A DNA stretch of 64,000 nucleotides from Duganella sp. CF402 (GTDB taxonomy: Bacteria > Pseudomonadota > Gammaproteobacteria > Burkholderiales > Burkholderiaceae_D). The notes under the pieces were generated by a model. It made no database searches. It saw only the letters and a list, made by a program, of their open reading frames with translations, and was not told the origin of the DNA. The stretch spans positions 2,214,262 to 2,278,261 of the forward strand of contig NZ_FOBG01000001.1 of assembly GCF_900109645.1 (NCBI RefSeq), given 5' to 3'. A program made the translations under genes and the position numbers. The number at the start of each line of letters is the position of its first letter. Within the stretch, counting starts at the first letter, position 1. Below, piece after piece: positions 8,786 through 17,963 of the stretch.

Positions 8786-8890
8786 GTCGGCCTTCGGATA
8801 CGGGTAAAAGCGCCAGTATAAAGCATGCCGCGAATTTGACCCTGCGCGGCCATTCGTGGGACTATACCCTTTTTCACCACGCCGACAATC

Positions 8891-9883
8891 ATGATTAACT
8901 GGGACGCCCACGCTTGCCTGCCACAACACCCGCTGGCCGATTTCACGCCGGTGCGCCGGCTGCACGCCGCCGGCGTAAATTACGTGTCGCTCAACGTCGG
9001 TGCGGACATGAATCCGGTGTCACAAGTGATGTCGGTGATTGCGGGCTACCGCGCCACTATCGCTGCCAATCCCGAGCGCTATGTGCTGGTGTCCAGCGTG
9101 GACGACATCATCCAGGCCGCAGCCGACGGCCGCATCGCCATCACCTTCGATCTTGAGGGTTCGATGCCGCTGCTGGACCAGCCGGACATGGTGGCGCTGT
9201 ACGCGCAGCTAGGCGTGCGCCAGATCCACTTCGCCTACAACCGCAACAACAGCGTGGCGGGCGGCTGCCACGACGTGGCGCGCGGCCTGACGCCGCTCGG
9301 CCATCGCATGGTGCAGGCGGTGAACGACAACGGCATCCTGATGGACTGCTCGCACACGGGCCGCCTGTGCAGCCTGGAGATCATGAACGCCTCGTCGCAG
9401 CCGGTGATCTTCAGCCACGCCAATCCCTACACGCTGGTACCGCACGGCCGCAACGTCACCGATGAGCAGATCCGCGCTTGCGCCGCAGCCGGCGGCGTGG
9501 TGTGCATCTCCGGCCTGTCCTTCTTCCTCGGCAGCGAGCAGCCGAATGCGCAAGACGTGGCGCGGCATGCTGCCTACGTCGCCGATCTGGTGGGCGTGAA
9601 GCACGTCGGCATCGGACTGGATATCTGCTTCCAGCAGCCTGGCCTCGACGACACGCCGCCGGGCGCTTTCGATCCTTCGCACTGGTGGCCGGCATCGGCA
9701 GGCTACGACATGAACCATCCGCCGAGCTTCACGCCGCCGGAAGTGTGGCGCGAACTGCCGGCCGCGCTGCGCAAGGCCGGCATGAGCGACAGCGAAGTGG
9801 AGCTGGTCCTCGGCCGCAACATGATGCGCGTGGCGCAGCAAGTGTGGAGCGCGCCGGAAGCGACACTGGCCAAGGCAGCCTGA
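8891..9883 (+). CDS. M19 (renal dipeptidase-like) metallopeptidase
   Basis: A 330-residue zinc dipeptidase-like protein with a TIM-barrel layout. The family's N-terminal HxD motif is present but altered (DAHACLP, His7 with Cys9 in place of Asp). The central Glu (FDLEGSMPL) and the His residues of DCSHTGR and FSHANP are present, and GIGLDICF matches the C-terminal region. There is no signal peptide, so it is probably cytosolic. It ends directly against the tartrate dehydratase gene on the other strand. M19 relatives cleave dipeptides, often with D-residues; the altered ligand makes the activity uncertain. Confidence 0.82.
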   Translation: MINWDAHACLPQHPLADFTPVRRLHAAGVNYVSLNVGADMNPVSQVMSVIAGYRATIAANPERYVLVSSVDDIIQAAADGRIAITFDLEGSMPLLDQPDMVALYAQLGVRQIHFAYNRNNSVAGGCHDVARGLTPLGHRMVQAVNDNGILMDCSHTGRLCSLEIMNASSQPVIFSHANPYTLVPHGRNVTDEQIRACAAAGGVVCISGLSFFLGSEQPNAQDVARHAAYVADLVGVKHVGIGLDICFQQPGLDDTPPGAFDPSHWWPASAGYDMNHPPSFTPPEVWRELPAALRKAGMSDSEVELVLGRNMMRVAQQVWSAPEATLAKAA

Positions 9884-11050
9884 TTACGCGCTGAGGGCCG
9901 CCATCTCGCTGTAGAGATTCGACTTGCCCTCGAAGCCGATGCCCACCAGCTCCGGCATGGTGATGTAGCCATTGTCGACCCGCACGCCGTCGGGGAAGCC
10001 GCCGAACGGCTGGAACAGGTCCGGGTAGGATTCGTTACCGCCCAGCCCAAGGCCGGCCGCAATGTTAAGCGACATCTGGTGGCCGCCGTGCGGAATGCAG
10101 CGAGTGCGCGACCAGCCGTGTTGGTGCAGCATGTCCAGCGTGCGCAGGTACTCCACCAGACCGTAGCTCAACGCGCAGTCGAACTGCAGCCAGTCGCGGT
10201 CCGCACGCATGCCGCCGTAGCGGATCAGATTACGCGCATCCTGCATCGAGAACAGATTTTCGCCGGTGGCCATCGGCTTGTCGTAGTAATTGCGCAGCGT
10301 GGCTTGCAGTTCGAAGTCCAGCGGATCGCCTGCTTCCTCGTACCAGAACAAGTCGTACTTCGACAACGCCTTGGCGTATTTGACGGCGGTGTCGAGGTCG
10401 AAGCGGCCGTTGGCATCCACCGCCAGCTTCTGGCCATCGCCCAACACGCTCAGGATCGAATCGATGCGGCGCAGGTCTTCGTCCAGCGAGGCGCCGCCGA
10501 TCTTCTTCTTAACCACCGTGTAGCCGCGATCGATATAGCTGCGCATTTCATCTTTCAGCGCATCGTGGCTCTGGCCCGGATAGTAGTAGCCGCCGGCGGC
10601 GTAGACGAACACCTTACGGTCCGGCGTGCCGCTGCCGTAGCGTTCCGCCAGCAACTGGAACAGCGGCTTGCGCTCGATCTTCGCCACCGCATCCCAGATC
10701 GCCATGTCGATGGTGCCGATGGCCACCGAACGCTCGCCGTGGCCGCCCGGTTTCTCGTTGGTGAACATGCAGTCCCACACCTTGTGCGGATCGAGGTTGG
10801 TTCCGGCGTCGTTCAGCAGTGAGAACGGATCGGCTTCGAGGATGCGCGGGATGAAGCGCTCGCGCATCAACTTGCCCTGGCCGTAGCGGCCATTCGAATT
10901 GAAACCGTAGCCGACCACCGGCTTGCCGTCGCGGATCACGTCCGTGATGACGGCCACGAGGCTCAGCGTCATCTTGCTGAAATCGATGTAGGCGTTGCGG
11001 ATCAGGGAGCTGATAGGGATGGTTTTTTCGCGTATCTCGACGATTTTCAT
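9884..11050 (-). CDS. tarD: D(-)-tartrate dehydratase, enolase superfamily
   Basis: Dehydrates D-tartrate to oxaloacetate; a cytosolic, magnesium-dependent member of the mandelate racemase/muconate lactonizing group. The 388 residues resemble, as I recall it, the characterised Bradyrhizobium enzyme nearly throughout: SSLIRNAYIDFSKMT, GYGFNSNGRYGQGKL, NEKPGGHGERSVA and IPHGGHQMSLNIAAGLGLGG. Catalytic elements are visible: the KKK strand (VVKKKIGG), metal ligands in VDANGRF, YEEAGDP and TGENLF, and the His of HGGHQ. The ATG at 11050 has a GGAGA ribosome binding site. The divergent LysR gene is the likely regulator. I see no tartrate transporter in the window. Confidence 0.9.
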   Translation of the reverse strand: MKIVEIREKTIPISSLIRNAYIDFSKMTLSLVAVITDVIRDGKPVVGYGFNSNGRYGQGKLMRERFIPRILEADPFSLLNDAGTNLDPHKVWDCMFTNEKPGGHGERSVAIGTIDMAIWDAVAKIERKPLFQLLAERYGSGTPDRKVFVYAAGGYYYPGQSHDALKDEMRSYIDRGYTVVKKKIGGASLDEDLRRIDSILSVLGDGQKLAVDANGRFDLDTAVKYAKALSKYDLFWYEEAGDPLDFELQATLRNYYDKPMATGENLFSMQDARNLIRYGGMRADRDWLQFDCALSYGLVEYLRTLDMLHQHGWSRTRCIPHGGHQMSLNIAAGLGLGGNESYPDLFQPFGGFPDGVRVDNGYITMPELVGIGFEGKSNLYSEMAALSA

Positions 11051-11138
11051 GATGCGGTCTCCGTGGAAGAATGGTGACAGCTTACTCTTGAAAGATAGTC
11101 GTATAATTTACTGACATTAATTCCTTTATTAACTTCAA

Positions 11139-12068
11139 GTGAATAACGATATCGTCTCGGAATTGTCGTTCTTTGTGCTGCTGGCGAAGCTGGGCAGCTT
11201 GGCCGCCACCGCACGCGAGCTGGGACTGACGCCGCCGGCCGTCACCAAGCGCCTGATGCTGATGGAGCAGCGCCTTGGCGTGCGCCTGCTGAACCGCACC
11301 ACGCGCCGCGTGAGCCTGACCAGCGAGGGCGAAACCTATCTCACGCAGGCCACGCGCATCCTGGCCGACATCCGCGACATGGAGGAATCGGTATCGAGCA
11401 GCCGCGCGGCGCCGAAAGGACTGCTGCGCGTGAACGCCACGCTGGGCTTCGGCCGCACCACCATCGCGCCGCTGGTGTCGGCGTTTGCGCGGCGCTATCC
11501 GGAGGTGGAAGTGCAACTGCAGCTGACCGACCGCGCCATCAACCTGGTGGAAGACGCCTATGACCTCGGCATCCGCTTCGGCGAACTGCCGGACACGCGG
11601 CTGGGCGCACGCAAGATCCTGTCCAACCACCGCTACCTGTGCGCCTCGGCGGCCTATTTGAAGCGCAACGGCGTGCCGCGCACGCCGCAGGAACTGGCGC
11701 AGCACCGCTGCATCCTGCACCGCCAGAACGACGACAGCTACAGCACCTGGAAACTGCAAAAAGGCCGCAAGCACGAAACGGTGAAAGTACACGGCAGCCT
11801 GTCCAGCAACGACGGCGACGTGGTGCTGGGCTGGGCGCTGGATGGCCACGGCATCCTGCTGCGTTCCGAGTGGGACGCGGCCAAGTACCTCGACAGCGGC
11901 CGCCTGCAGGTCGTCCTGCCCGACTACACCCTGCCCTCGGCCGACCTGTACGCCTACTACCCGAGCCGCCAACAACAGCCCGCCCGCGTCCGCGCCTTCA
12001 TTGATTTTCTGGTGGAGAGCGTACCGGCAGCCACTGCGCCACGCCCCAGGCGAATTCCGGCAGGATGA
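11139..12068 (+). CDS. LysR-family regulator, probably of the tartrate dehydratase gene
   Basis: A 309-residue LysR protein. The helix-turn-helix spans about residues 5-65 (LGSLAATARELGLTPPAVTKRL, NRTTRRVSLT), followed by a substrate-binding domain. The start is a GTG at 11139; TATAAT lies at 11102-11107. It is divergent from the D-tartrate dehydratase gene with 88 AT-rich bases between them, so tartrate-responsive control is likely by analogy with other tartrate LysR regulators. The last 71 bases overlap the convergent membrane protein gene, and the C-terminal tail (TAPRPRRIPAG) lies in that overlap. Confidence 0.87.
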   Translation: MNNDIVSELSFFVLLAKLGSLAATARELGLTPPAVTKRLMLMEQRLGVRLLNRTTRRVSLTSEGETYLTQATRILADIRDMEESVSSSRAAPKGLLRVNATLGFGRTTIAPLVSAFARRYPEVEVQLQLTDRAINLVEDAYDLGIRFGELPDTRLGARKILSNHRYLCASAAYLKRNGVPRTPQELAQHRCILHRQNDDSYSTWKLQKGRKHETVKVHGSLSSNDGDVVLGWALDGHGILLRSEWDAAKYLDSGRLQVVLPDYTLPSADLYAYYPSRQQQPARVRAFIDFLVESVPAATAPRPRRIPAG

Positions 12069-12402
12069 AGAGCCAGAGCAGCGGCGCGCCGGTCGCGGTA
12101 AACGTCCAGACCATCCACGTGGTGAACAGCAGGCGCGCAACGCCGTCGTAGCGGCCGAAGCGCGGTTGCGGGTCGCGCAGGCGCAGCACCGACCACACCA
12201 GCACCACGCTGCCCAGCAGGCAGGCGAACAGGATGTGGAATGGAGTGAAGTCCGGCAGCGGTGCGCCGCCCAGCTTTTGGTTGACGGCGCCTAGTTGCGC
12301 GTGTGCGAAGGCGAAGCTCCACGGGGTTGCGAAAGGCGCGGTGACGATCAGGTCATACAGCGCGCTGCCGAATACGATTTTGCGGAAAGTAGTAGTTTTC
12401 AT
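11998..12402 (-). CDS. Small membrane protein under a MerR-type promoter
   Basis: A 134-residue protein with about four hydrophobic segments (near residues 8-25, 52-72, 88-104 and 105-122). I do not recognise a family. Its promoter carries a ZntR-like MerR operator (12409-12440), so it is the probable target of the MerR gene that starts 59 bases away on the other strand. The -10 element ends 6 bases before the ATG, so the mRNA may be leaderless. Its 3' end overlaps the LysR gene by 71 bases. A transport or stress role at the membrane is inferred from the regulation only. Confidence 0.75.
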   Translation of the reverse strand: MKTTTFRKIVFGSALYDLIVTAPFATPWSFAFAHAQLGAVNQKLGGAPLPDFTPFHILFACLLGSVVLVWSVLRLRDPQPRFGRYDGVARLLFTTWMVWTFTATGAPLLWLFILPEFAWGVAQWLPVRSPPENQ

Positions 12403-12408
12403 GCAGCC

Positions 12409-12440
12409 ATGCTAAAGGCTGGAGTAGACTCCAGGGTCAA
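12409..12440 (-). promoter_or_regulatory. MerR-family promoter/operator with long spacer
   Basis: On the minus strand a TTGACC -35 box (12435-12440) is followed at once by a perfect dyad, CTGGAGT-CT-ACTCCAG (12419-12434), and then TAGCAT as -10 (12409-12414). The spacer is 20 bases, the stretched spacing MerR activators correct by twisting DNA. As I recall it, the E. coli zntA promoter has the same dyad arms in the same place. It drives the membrane protein gene at 12402. Confidence 0.8.
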
Positions 12441-12461
12441 GCATTTTTTGGGAGACCACGC

Positions 12462-12836
12462 ATGCAAATCGGGGAAATCGCCGAGGCCACAGGCCTCAGC
12501 CGCGACACGCTGCGCTTTTACGAGAAGCGCGGCCTGCTGCGCGCGCGCCGCAGCGCCAACGGCTATCGCGACTATCCGCAGGAAGCGGTCGACTTGCTGC
12601 GCTATATCCGCCTGGCGCAAACGCTGGGCTTTACGCTGGCCGAAATAGAAGCCGACCTGCCGCTGCTGGCCGAACCCGGCGCCACCGCCACTGCGCCGCA
12701 GTTGCGCTCAGCGCTGGAACGCAAGCTGGCCGATATCGACCAGCGCATCAACGGCCTGCACCTGCTGCGCGGCGAGCTGGCACGCCGTCTCGGCGAGGAC
12801 AAGCAGGCGTGCCCGCTGCAAGGCGCCGCTACTTAG
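12462..12836 (+). CDS. MerR-family transcriptional regulator
   Basis: A 124-residue regulator. The N-terminal MerR winged helix is clear (MQIGEIAEATGLSRDTLRFYEKRGLL, then RSANGYRDYPQEAVDLL), followed by a dimerising coiled coil (about residues 80-115). GGGAG upstream supports the ATG at 12462. The C-terminus holds only one Cys (about residue 117, QACPL) and lacks the Cys/His cluster of zinc sensors, although its operator is ZntR-like. It overlaps the DUF4153 gene by 8 bases, convergent. The inducer is unknown: a soft metal, an organic compound or a redox signal are all possible. Confidence 0.88.
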   Translation: MQIGEIAEATGLSRDTLRFYEKRGLLRARRSANGYRDYPQEAVDLLRYIRLAQTLGFTLAEIEADLPLLAEPGATATAPQLRSALERKLADIDQRINGLHLLRGELARRLGEDKQACPLQGAAT

Positions 12837-14649
12837 CCCTGCTGCACTCCGCCTTGGGCGAGCGCATGTCTTCCAACCGGACCCGCCGTCCGCCAACCTC
12901 CAACTCCTTGAAGCGCGGCGCCACCAAACTGAACTCGCCCTTGCGCAGCTTCTCCATCAGCGGCGCACAAGAAGTGTCGAGATAGCTCAGGGTTGCAGCG
13001 ACGGCCCATTTTCCCGCGCTCCGCTCCGCGTACAGATAGCCGGCAAGGGCACGGTCTTTCTCCAGCAGCAGCACTTCCTGCTTGTCGTCGCCATCCGCAT
13101 CGAGCAGGATGGCGTCGCATTTGCCTTCCTTCCGGGTCAGGCACGCTGGCTTTTCATCGTCTTGCGTGAGTTCCCATTCCTGCGCAAGGAAGCTGGCTGG
13201 CAGCTGCGCATCGGCAGGCCAGACACTCAGATTTGCCGCAACCGACGCCGGCGCGGTGAACTTCTTGGGCAGCATCCAGCGGTCCTTCAGCGCCATCGCC
13301 AGCGCGGCCGTAGCTTCACGCTGCAGCAGCGCGGCATCCGGTCCGGTAGTGCGCTGCTTCAGTTCTTCCAGCGCTTCCTGCCCATAACGCCCGCCCTCGA
13401 AGCGCAAATAGCGAAAGTCGAAATCGGCGGCAGCCGTCTTGCCCTTGTCCAGCCGCGCCATCTGGCTGTTCACGCCGATACCCGCCGGATCGGCGATGGG
13501 CGTGAATAAGGCCAGCAGCACCGCCAGCACCAGGAACGCGGCCCAGACATTGACCGTGCTGACGGGCTTGAGCCACGTGTCGTACTGATACGCGGCCCAC
13601 ACGTAGCCGATCGCGTAGAACAAGGCCACCAGCAGGCAGGCGGCGGCGATGACCCGGTCCGAAGTCCAGCCATATTGCGCCACCCGCAGTCCCAGCGCGT
13701 AAATGCCGACCGCCGTCACCGGCAGTATCAATATCGCCGCCGTGCGCGCGGCCACGCGCAGCGGCAGCGCCACCAGCGCCTCGCCGTTCTGGAACGCGGC
13801 GTTGATCAGCACCAGCAGCACGGCCGCAGCGCCCAGCAGTACCGAGGTGGCATGGCGCGTCTCCCACAGCGCCGCCAGCCCAGTGAACGGCAGCGTGCAC
13901 AGGAAGCCCGTCACCAGCACCACGGCCACCGGCAGAATCCACGACATCAGCACCAGCAGCAAGGTGCGGATGCCGCGCACGATGGAGGGCCGCACATCCG
14001 TGATGTGCATGGCGCAGGAGAAGGCGGTGCAGATCACCGGCACGTTGAACCAGGATTCGCGCAGCAGATCGCGCAGGAAGTTCAGCTTGACCAGCATGAA
14101 CAACTGCGATCCGAGCAGCAGCACGAAGAACAGCGCGCCGACGAAGAATGCAGAAAACAACAGTTGTATAGCCAGCTTCCACGCGGTTTCGAAATACGCG
14201 TTGTAGCCGGCGATGCGCCGCTTCTCCTGCACGCCGGCCAATACCAGCGCCTGAGCGATGAAGAAGAACACCACGCTAAATACCACCAGCAACACCGACG
14301 GCGCATAGTTGGGCCGATTATCCCAGTTGCTCAACAACGGCTGGGCATTCATGCCACGCCACGCGTCGTGCAGCGACAACGCCAGCAGCACGGCCAGCGC
14401 CGTCGCCAGCCACGCCGCCGCCTGTCGCGGCGCCATGTGGCCCAGGCTGGAGATCAGCAATACCGGCAAGATCAATAGCAGCGCGACCAGTGGCCCCATC
14501 ACCATCGGCACAGTAGCAGGCCAGGCCCCGTCGCGCGCGGCGGACCACAGCCAATACAGCAGCAGTCCCTGTACCAGGCCCACCGCCAATCGGCCTGCCA
14601 TGACCTTGCGGCTGACCTCCGCCTCCAGTGCAATCTCGTTTTGATCCAT
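12829..14649 (-). CDS. DUF4153 multi-pass membrane protein
   Basis: A 606-residue inner-membrane protein with about 11-12 hydrophobic segments in the first 390 residues and a soluble C-terminal region (about 400-606) with several charged stretches. The layout and the central ESWFNVPVICTAFSC and PFTGLAALWETRHAT segments fit the DUF4153 family, whose function is not established. The ATG at 14649 is preferred; an upstream GTG at 14661 would add four residues. It stands alone between the convergent MerR gene and the divergent dapC. Confidence 0.75.
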   Translation of the reverse strand: MDQNEIALEAEVSRKVMAGRLAVGLVQGLLLYWLWSAARDGAWPATVPMVMGPLVALLLILPVLLISSLGHMAPRQAAAWLATALAVLLALSLHDAWRGMNAQPLLSNWDNRPNYAPSVLLVVFSVVFFFIAQALVLAGVQEKRRIAGYNAYFETAWKLAIQLLFSAFFVGALFFVLLLGSQLFMLVKLNFLRDLLRESWFNVPVICTAFSCAMHITDVRPSIVRGIRTLLLVLMSWILPVAVVLVTGFLCTLPFTGLAALWETRHATSVLLGAAAVLLVLINAAFQNGEALVALPLRVAARTAAILILPVTAVGIYALGLRVAQYGWTSDRVIAAACLLVALFYAIGYVWAAYQYDTWLKPVSTVNVWAAFLVLAVLLALFTPIADPAGIGVNSQMARLDKGKTAAADFDFRYLRFEGGRYGQEALEELKQRTTGPDAALLQREATAALAMALKDRWMLPKKFTAPASVAANLSVWPADAQLPASFLAQEWELTQDDEKPACLTRKEGKCDAILLDADGDDKQEVLLLEKDRALAGYLYAERSAGKWAVAATLSYLDTSCAPLMEKLRKGEFSLVAPRFKELEVGGRRVRLEDMRSPKAECSRAK

Positions 14650-14697
14650 CGTCCCGCCCACGGTTGTCTATTCAATTATTTTAATAATTTAGCATGG

Positions 14698-14727
14698 ATG
14701 ACCGGGTAGGCGTGGAGGCGCTATAAT
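14698..14727 (+). promoter_or_regulatory. Promoter of dapC
   Basis: A perfect -10 hexamer TATAAT (14722-14727) lies 18 bases after a weak -35 (ATGACC, 14698-14703). It ends 8 bases before the dapC ATG, so the transcript would have almost no leader, and no Shine-Dalgarno is present. Confidence 0.6.
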
Positions 14728-14735
14728 CAAAGACT

Positions 14736-15950
14736 ATGAATCCACTTCTCGACAAGCTTCACCCCTACCCGTTCGAAAAACTGCGCCTGCTGTTTGAGCA
14801 AGTCACTGCCAGCCCTCAGCACAAGGCCATCAGTCTGGGCATGGGGGAACCCAAGCATCCTACGCCAAAATTCATCGAGCAGGCGCTGATCGACAATGTC
14901 GACGGCCTGGCCATCTATCCGACCACCATCGGCTCGCCCGAGATGCGCGGCGCCATCGCCGGCTGGCTGGAACGCCGCTACAACCTGCCCAAGCTGAATC
15001 CGGCCACGCAGGTGCTGCCGGTGAACGGCTCGCGCGAAGCGCTGTTTGCGCTGGCGCAGGCGGTCATCGACAAGGATGCCAAGTCGATCGTAGTCAGCCC
15101 GAATCCGTTCTACCAGATCTACGAAGGCGCGGCCTACCTGGCCGGCGCCGAGCCGTACTTCGTCAACTCCGACCCGGCCCGCAATTTCGGCTGCGACTAC
15201 GACAGCATTCCGGAAGAAGTCTGGAAGCGCGTGGCCCTGCTGTTCGTCTGCTCGCCGGGCAACCCGACCGGCGCCGTGTTGTCGCTGACCGACTGGGAAC
15301 ACCTGTTCGCGCTGTCGGAGCGCTACAACTTCGTCATCGCCGCCGACGAGTGCTACTCCGAGATCTATCACGGCGAACAGCCGCCGCTGGGTGCGATGGA
15401 AGCGGCCCACCAGCTGGGCCTCGCCACCATCGAGCGTCCGTACGCGCGTCTGGTGGTGTTCAGCAGCCTGTCCAAGCGCTCCAATGTGCCGGGCATGCGT
15501 TCGGGCTTTGTGGCCGGCGACGCCGAAGTGCTGAAAAAATTCCTGTTGTACCGCACCTATCACGGCGGCGCCATGAGCCTCTCCGTGCAAGCTGCGTCGA
15601 TCGCGGCGTGGAACGACGAAACCCATGTCGAAAACAACCGCGAACAATACCGCGCCAAGTTCAACGCCATCACGCCTTTGCTGAAGGAAGTGCTGGACGT
15701 GGAACTGCCTGACGCCGGTTTCTACCTATGGGCCGACGTCAGCCGCACCGGCCTGTCGGACACCGAATTCGCCCAGCGCCTGTACGCCGAATATAATGTC
15801 ACCGTACTGCCGGGTAGTTATCTGGCGCGCGAAGCGCACGGCATCAACCCTGGCCGCAACCGCATCCGCATGGCGCTGGTCGCCGAGACGGCGGAAGGCC
15901 TGGAAGCCGCGCAGCGCATCGTCCAATTCTGCAAGTCCCTTAACAAATAA
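14736..15950 (+). CDS. dapC: N-succinyldiaminopimelate aminotransferase
   Basis: A PLP enzyme of lysine and meso-diaminopimelate synthesis (succinylase branch). It transaminates N-succinyl-2-amino-6-ketopimelate with glutamate. The 404 residues show the class I/II aminotransferase fold: substrate loop [11 protein letters not shown], the Asn-Pro-Thr-Gly turn (SPGNPTGAV), the PLP-contacting Asp204 ([13 protein letters not shown]) and the Schiff-base Lys247 (FSSLSKRSN), then the phosphate-binding Arg (MRSGF). DapD follows 13 bases downstream, which supports the dap role against other aminotransferases. Confidence 0.95.
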   Translation: MNPLLDKLHPYPFEKLRLLFEQVTASPQHKAISLGMGEPKHPTPKFIEQALIDNVDGLAIYPTTIGSPEMRGAIAGWLERRYNLPKLNPATQVLPVNGSREALFALAQAVIDKDAKSIVVSPNPFYQIYEGAAYLAGAEPYFVNSDPARNFGCDYDSIPEEVWKRVALLFVCSPGNPTGAVLSLTDWEHLFALSERYNFVIAADECYSEIYHGEQPPLGAMEAAHQLGLATIERPYARLVVFSSLSKRSNVPGMRSGFVAGDAEVLKKFLLYRTYHGGAMSLSVQAASIAAWNDETHVENNREQYRAKFNAITPLLKEVLDVELPDAGFYLWADVSRTGLSDTEFAQRLYAEYNVTVLPGSYLAREAHGINPGRNRIRMALVAETAEGLEAAQRIVQFCKSLNK

Positions 15951-15963
15951 GATTGAATCCATC

Positions 15964-16791
15964 ATGAGCCAACAACTCCAGAACATCATCGAAACCGCCT
16001 GGGAAGACCGCGCAAACATCAACCCAGCCAACGGTTCCGCCGAACTGCGCGACGCCGTCAACCACGTACTGGCCGGCCTCGATAACGGCAGCATCCGCGT
16101 GGCCGACAAAGCCACCGGCACCTGGGTGGTGAACCAGTGGGTCAAGAAAGCCGTGCTGCTGTCGTTCCGACTGGAGAACAACGTGGTCCTGCCTTCGGAC
16201 GGCACCATGCAGTTCTACGACAAAGTGCCAACCAAGTTCGCCAACTACACCGCCGACGATTTCGCCAAAGGCGGCTTCCGCGTGGTGCCGCCAGCTGTGG
16301 CGCGCCGTGGTTCCTTCATCGCCAAGAACGTGGTGCTGATGCCTTCCTACGTCAACATCGGCGCCTACGTCGATGAAGGCGCGATGGTCGACACCTGGGC
16401 CACCGTCGGTTCGTGCGCGCAGATCGGCAAGAACGTCCACCTGTCGGGCGGCGTGGGCATCGGCGGCGTGCTGGAACCTATGCAAGCCAATCCGACCATC
16501 ATCGAAGACAACTGCTTCATCGGCGCGCGTTCGGAAATCGTTGAAGGCGTGATCGTGGAAGAAAACTCGGTGATCTCGATGGGCGTGTACATCGGCCAGT
16601 CGACCAAGATCTACGACCGCACCACCGGCGAAGTGACCTACGGCCGCGTGCCTTCGGGCTCGGTGGTGGTATCGGGCTCGCTGCCATCGGACGACGGCAA
16701 GTACTCGCTGTACTGCGCGGTCATCGTCAAGCGCGTCGACGCAAAGACCCGCGCGAAAACCGGCATCAACGAACTGCTGCGCGGTATTTAA
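15964..16791 (+). CDS. dapD: 2,3,4,5-tetrahydropyridine-2,6-dicarboxylate N-succinyltransferase
   Basis: Transfers succinate from succinyl-CoA to tetrahydrodipicolinate, the step before DapC. The 275-residue length is standard. The N-terminal helical part (residues about 1-100) is followed by a left-handed beta-helix of hexapeptide repeats ([22 protein letters not shown] onwards, with [25 protein letters not shown]). The active-site [20 protein letters not shown] stretch is intact. The ATG at 15964 gives the family start MSQQLQ; an open frame upstream is the shadow of dapC. It is in an operon with dapC and pilU. Confidence 0.97.
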   Translation: MSQQLQNIIETAWEDRANINPANGSAELRDAVNHVLAGLDNGSIRVADKATGTWVVNQWVKKAVLLSFRLENNVVLPSDGTMQFYDKVPTKFANYTADDFAKGGFRVVPPAVARRGSFIAKNVVLMPSYVNIGAYVDEGAMVDTWATVGSCAQIGKNVHLSGGVGIGGVLEPMQANPTIIEDNCFIGARSEIVEGVIVEENSVISMGVYIGQSTKIYDRTTGEVTYGRVPSGSVVVSGSLPSDDGKYSLYCAVIVKRVDAKTRAKTGINELLRGI

Positions 16792-16814
16792 TGCACTAGA
16801 ACCGGAGACTCATC

Positions 16815-17963
16815 ATGGCTATGGACCGCTTGTTCCAACTCATGAAGGAAAAGAACGCGTCGGACATGTTTTTCGCGGTGAACTCTCCGGTTCACATCAA
16901 GATCAACGGGAATCTCATCCCGATCAACCAGCAAAAGCTGGAGCCGGAGAACATCCATGCCCTGCTGGCGGAAATCGCCACGCCGGAGCAGATGGACGAA
17001 CTGGCAGCCACCAATGAACTGAACATGGGCGTTTCGGTGCCGAACCTGGGCCGCTTCCGCCTGTCCGCGTTCAAGCAGCGCGGCACCATCTCCGCCGTGT
17101 TCCGCTTTGTGCCCGCCACTATCCCGCTGCTGGCCGACCTGCAGCTGCCGCCGGTGCTGGCGGACCTGATCATGGAAAAGCGCGGCTTGCTGCTGCTGGT
17201 GGGCTCCACCGGTTCCGGCAAATCGACCACCATCGCCTCGATGCTGGATCACCGCAACGAACTGCGCTCCGGCCATATCCTGACGCTGGAAGATCCGATC
17301 GAGTACCTGTTCCGGAATAAGAAATCCATCGTCAACCAGCGCGAAATCGGCAGCGACGCCAAGGACTTCTACACCGCGCTGCGCAACTCCATGCGCCAGG
17401 CGCCGGACTGCATCCTGATCGGCGAAATCCGCGACAAGGAAACGATGGCGGCGGCGCTGGCCTATGCGCAGTCGGGCCACCTGGTGCTGGCCACGCTGCA
17501 CGCGAATAACAGCTACAACGCTTTAAACCGCATCATCAGCTTCTACCCGATCGAGAACCGCGCGGCGCTGCTGCAGGATTTGTCGAGCACCGTGAAAGCC
17601 ATCGTGTCGCAGCGGCTGGTGCGCTCGATCAACGGCGGCACCCGTTCGGCGGCGGTGGAAGTGATGGTCAACACGCGCTACATCGCGGACCTGATCGAAA
17701 AAGGCGAAATCGGCCAGATCAAGGAAGCGATGGAAAAGAGCATGTCGCCCGGCTCGCAATCGTTCGAGCAAGCCTTGCTCAAGCTGGTGCAGGATGGACT
17801 GGTCAGCCAGGACGAAGCACTGGCCAACGCCGATTCCGCCACCAACCTGCTGTGGCTCTTGAATAATGGCCCGGACAGCAAACTCGCCAAAGCCGACGAG
17901 CCGGAAGCCAAGGCCGCGCCGAGCAGCGAGGCTTCCTTTACCGAATTTACGCTGAATACCTAG
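16815..17963 (+). CDS. pilU: Type IV pilus retraction ATPase, PilT/PilU family
   Basis: A hexameric cytoplasmic ATPase that helps retract type IV pili, usually together with PilT. The 382 residues show the N-terminal PAS-like domain (SDMFFAVNSPVHIKINGNL), Walker A (GSTGSGKST, about residues 131-139), the Asp box, Walker B (ILIGEIRD) and the His box (LATLHANN). The C-terminal extension beyond the core (DEPEAKAAPSSEAS) and MDRLFQLMKEKNASDMF fit PilU better than PilT. GGAG precedes the ATG. It lies 23 bases after dapD, so it is probably co-transcribed with lysine genes, away from other pilus genes. Confidence 0.9.
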   Translation: MAMDRLFQLMKEKNASDMFFAVNSPVHIKINGNLIPINQQKLEPENIHALLAEIATPEQMDELAATNELNMGVSVPNLGRFRLSAFKQRGTISAVFRFVPATIPLLADLQLPPVLADLIMEKRGLLLLVGSTGSGKSTTIASMLDHRNELRSGHILTLEDPIEYLFRNKKSIVNQREIGSDAKDFYTALRNSMRQAPDCILIGEIRDKETMAAALAYAQSGHLVLATLHANNSYNALNRIISFYPIENRAALLQDLSSTVKAIVSQRLVRSINGGTRSAAVEVMVNTRYIADLIEKGEIGQIKEAMEKSMSPGSQSFEQALLKLVQDGLVSQDEALANADSATNLLWLLNNGPDSKLAKADEPEAKAAPSSEASFTEFTLNT

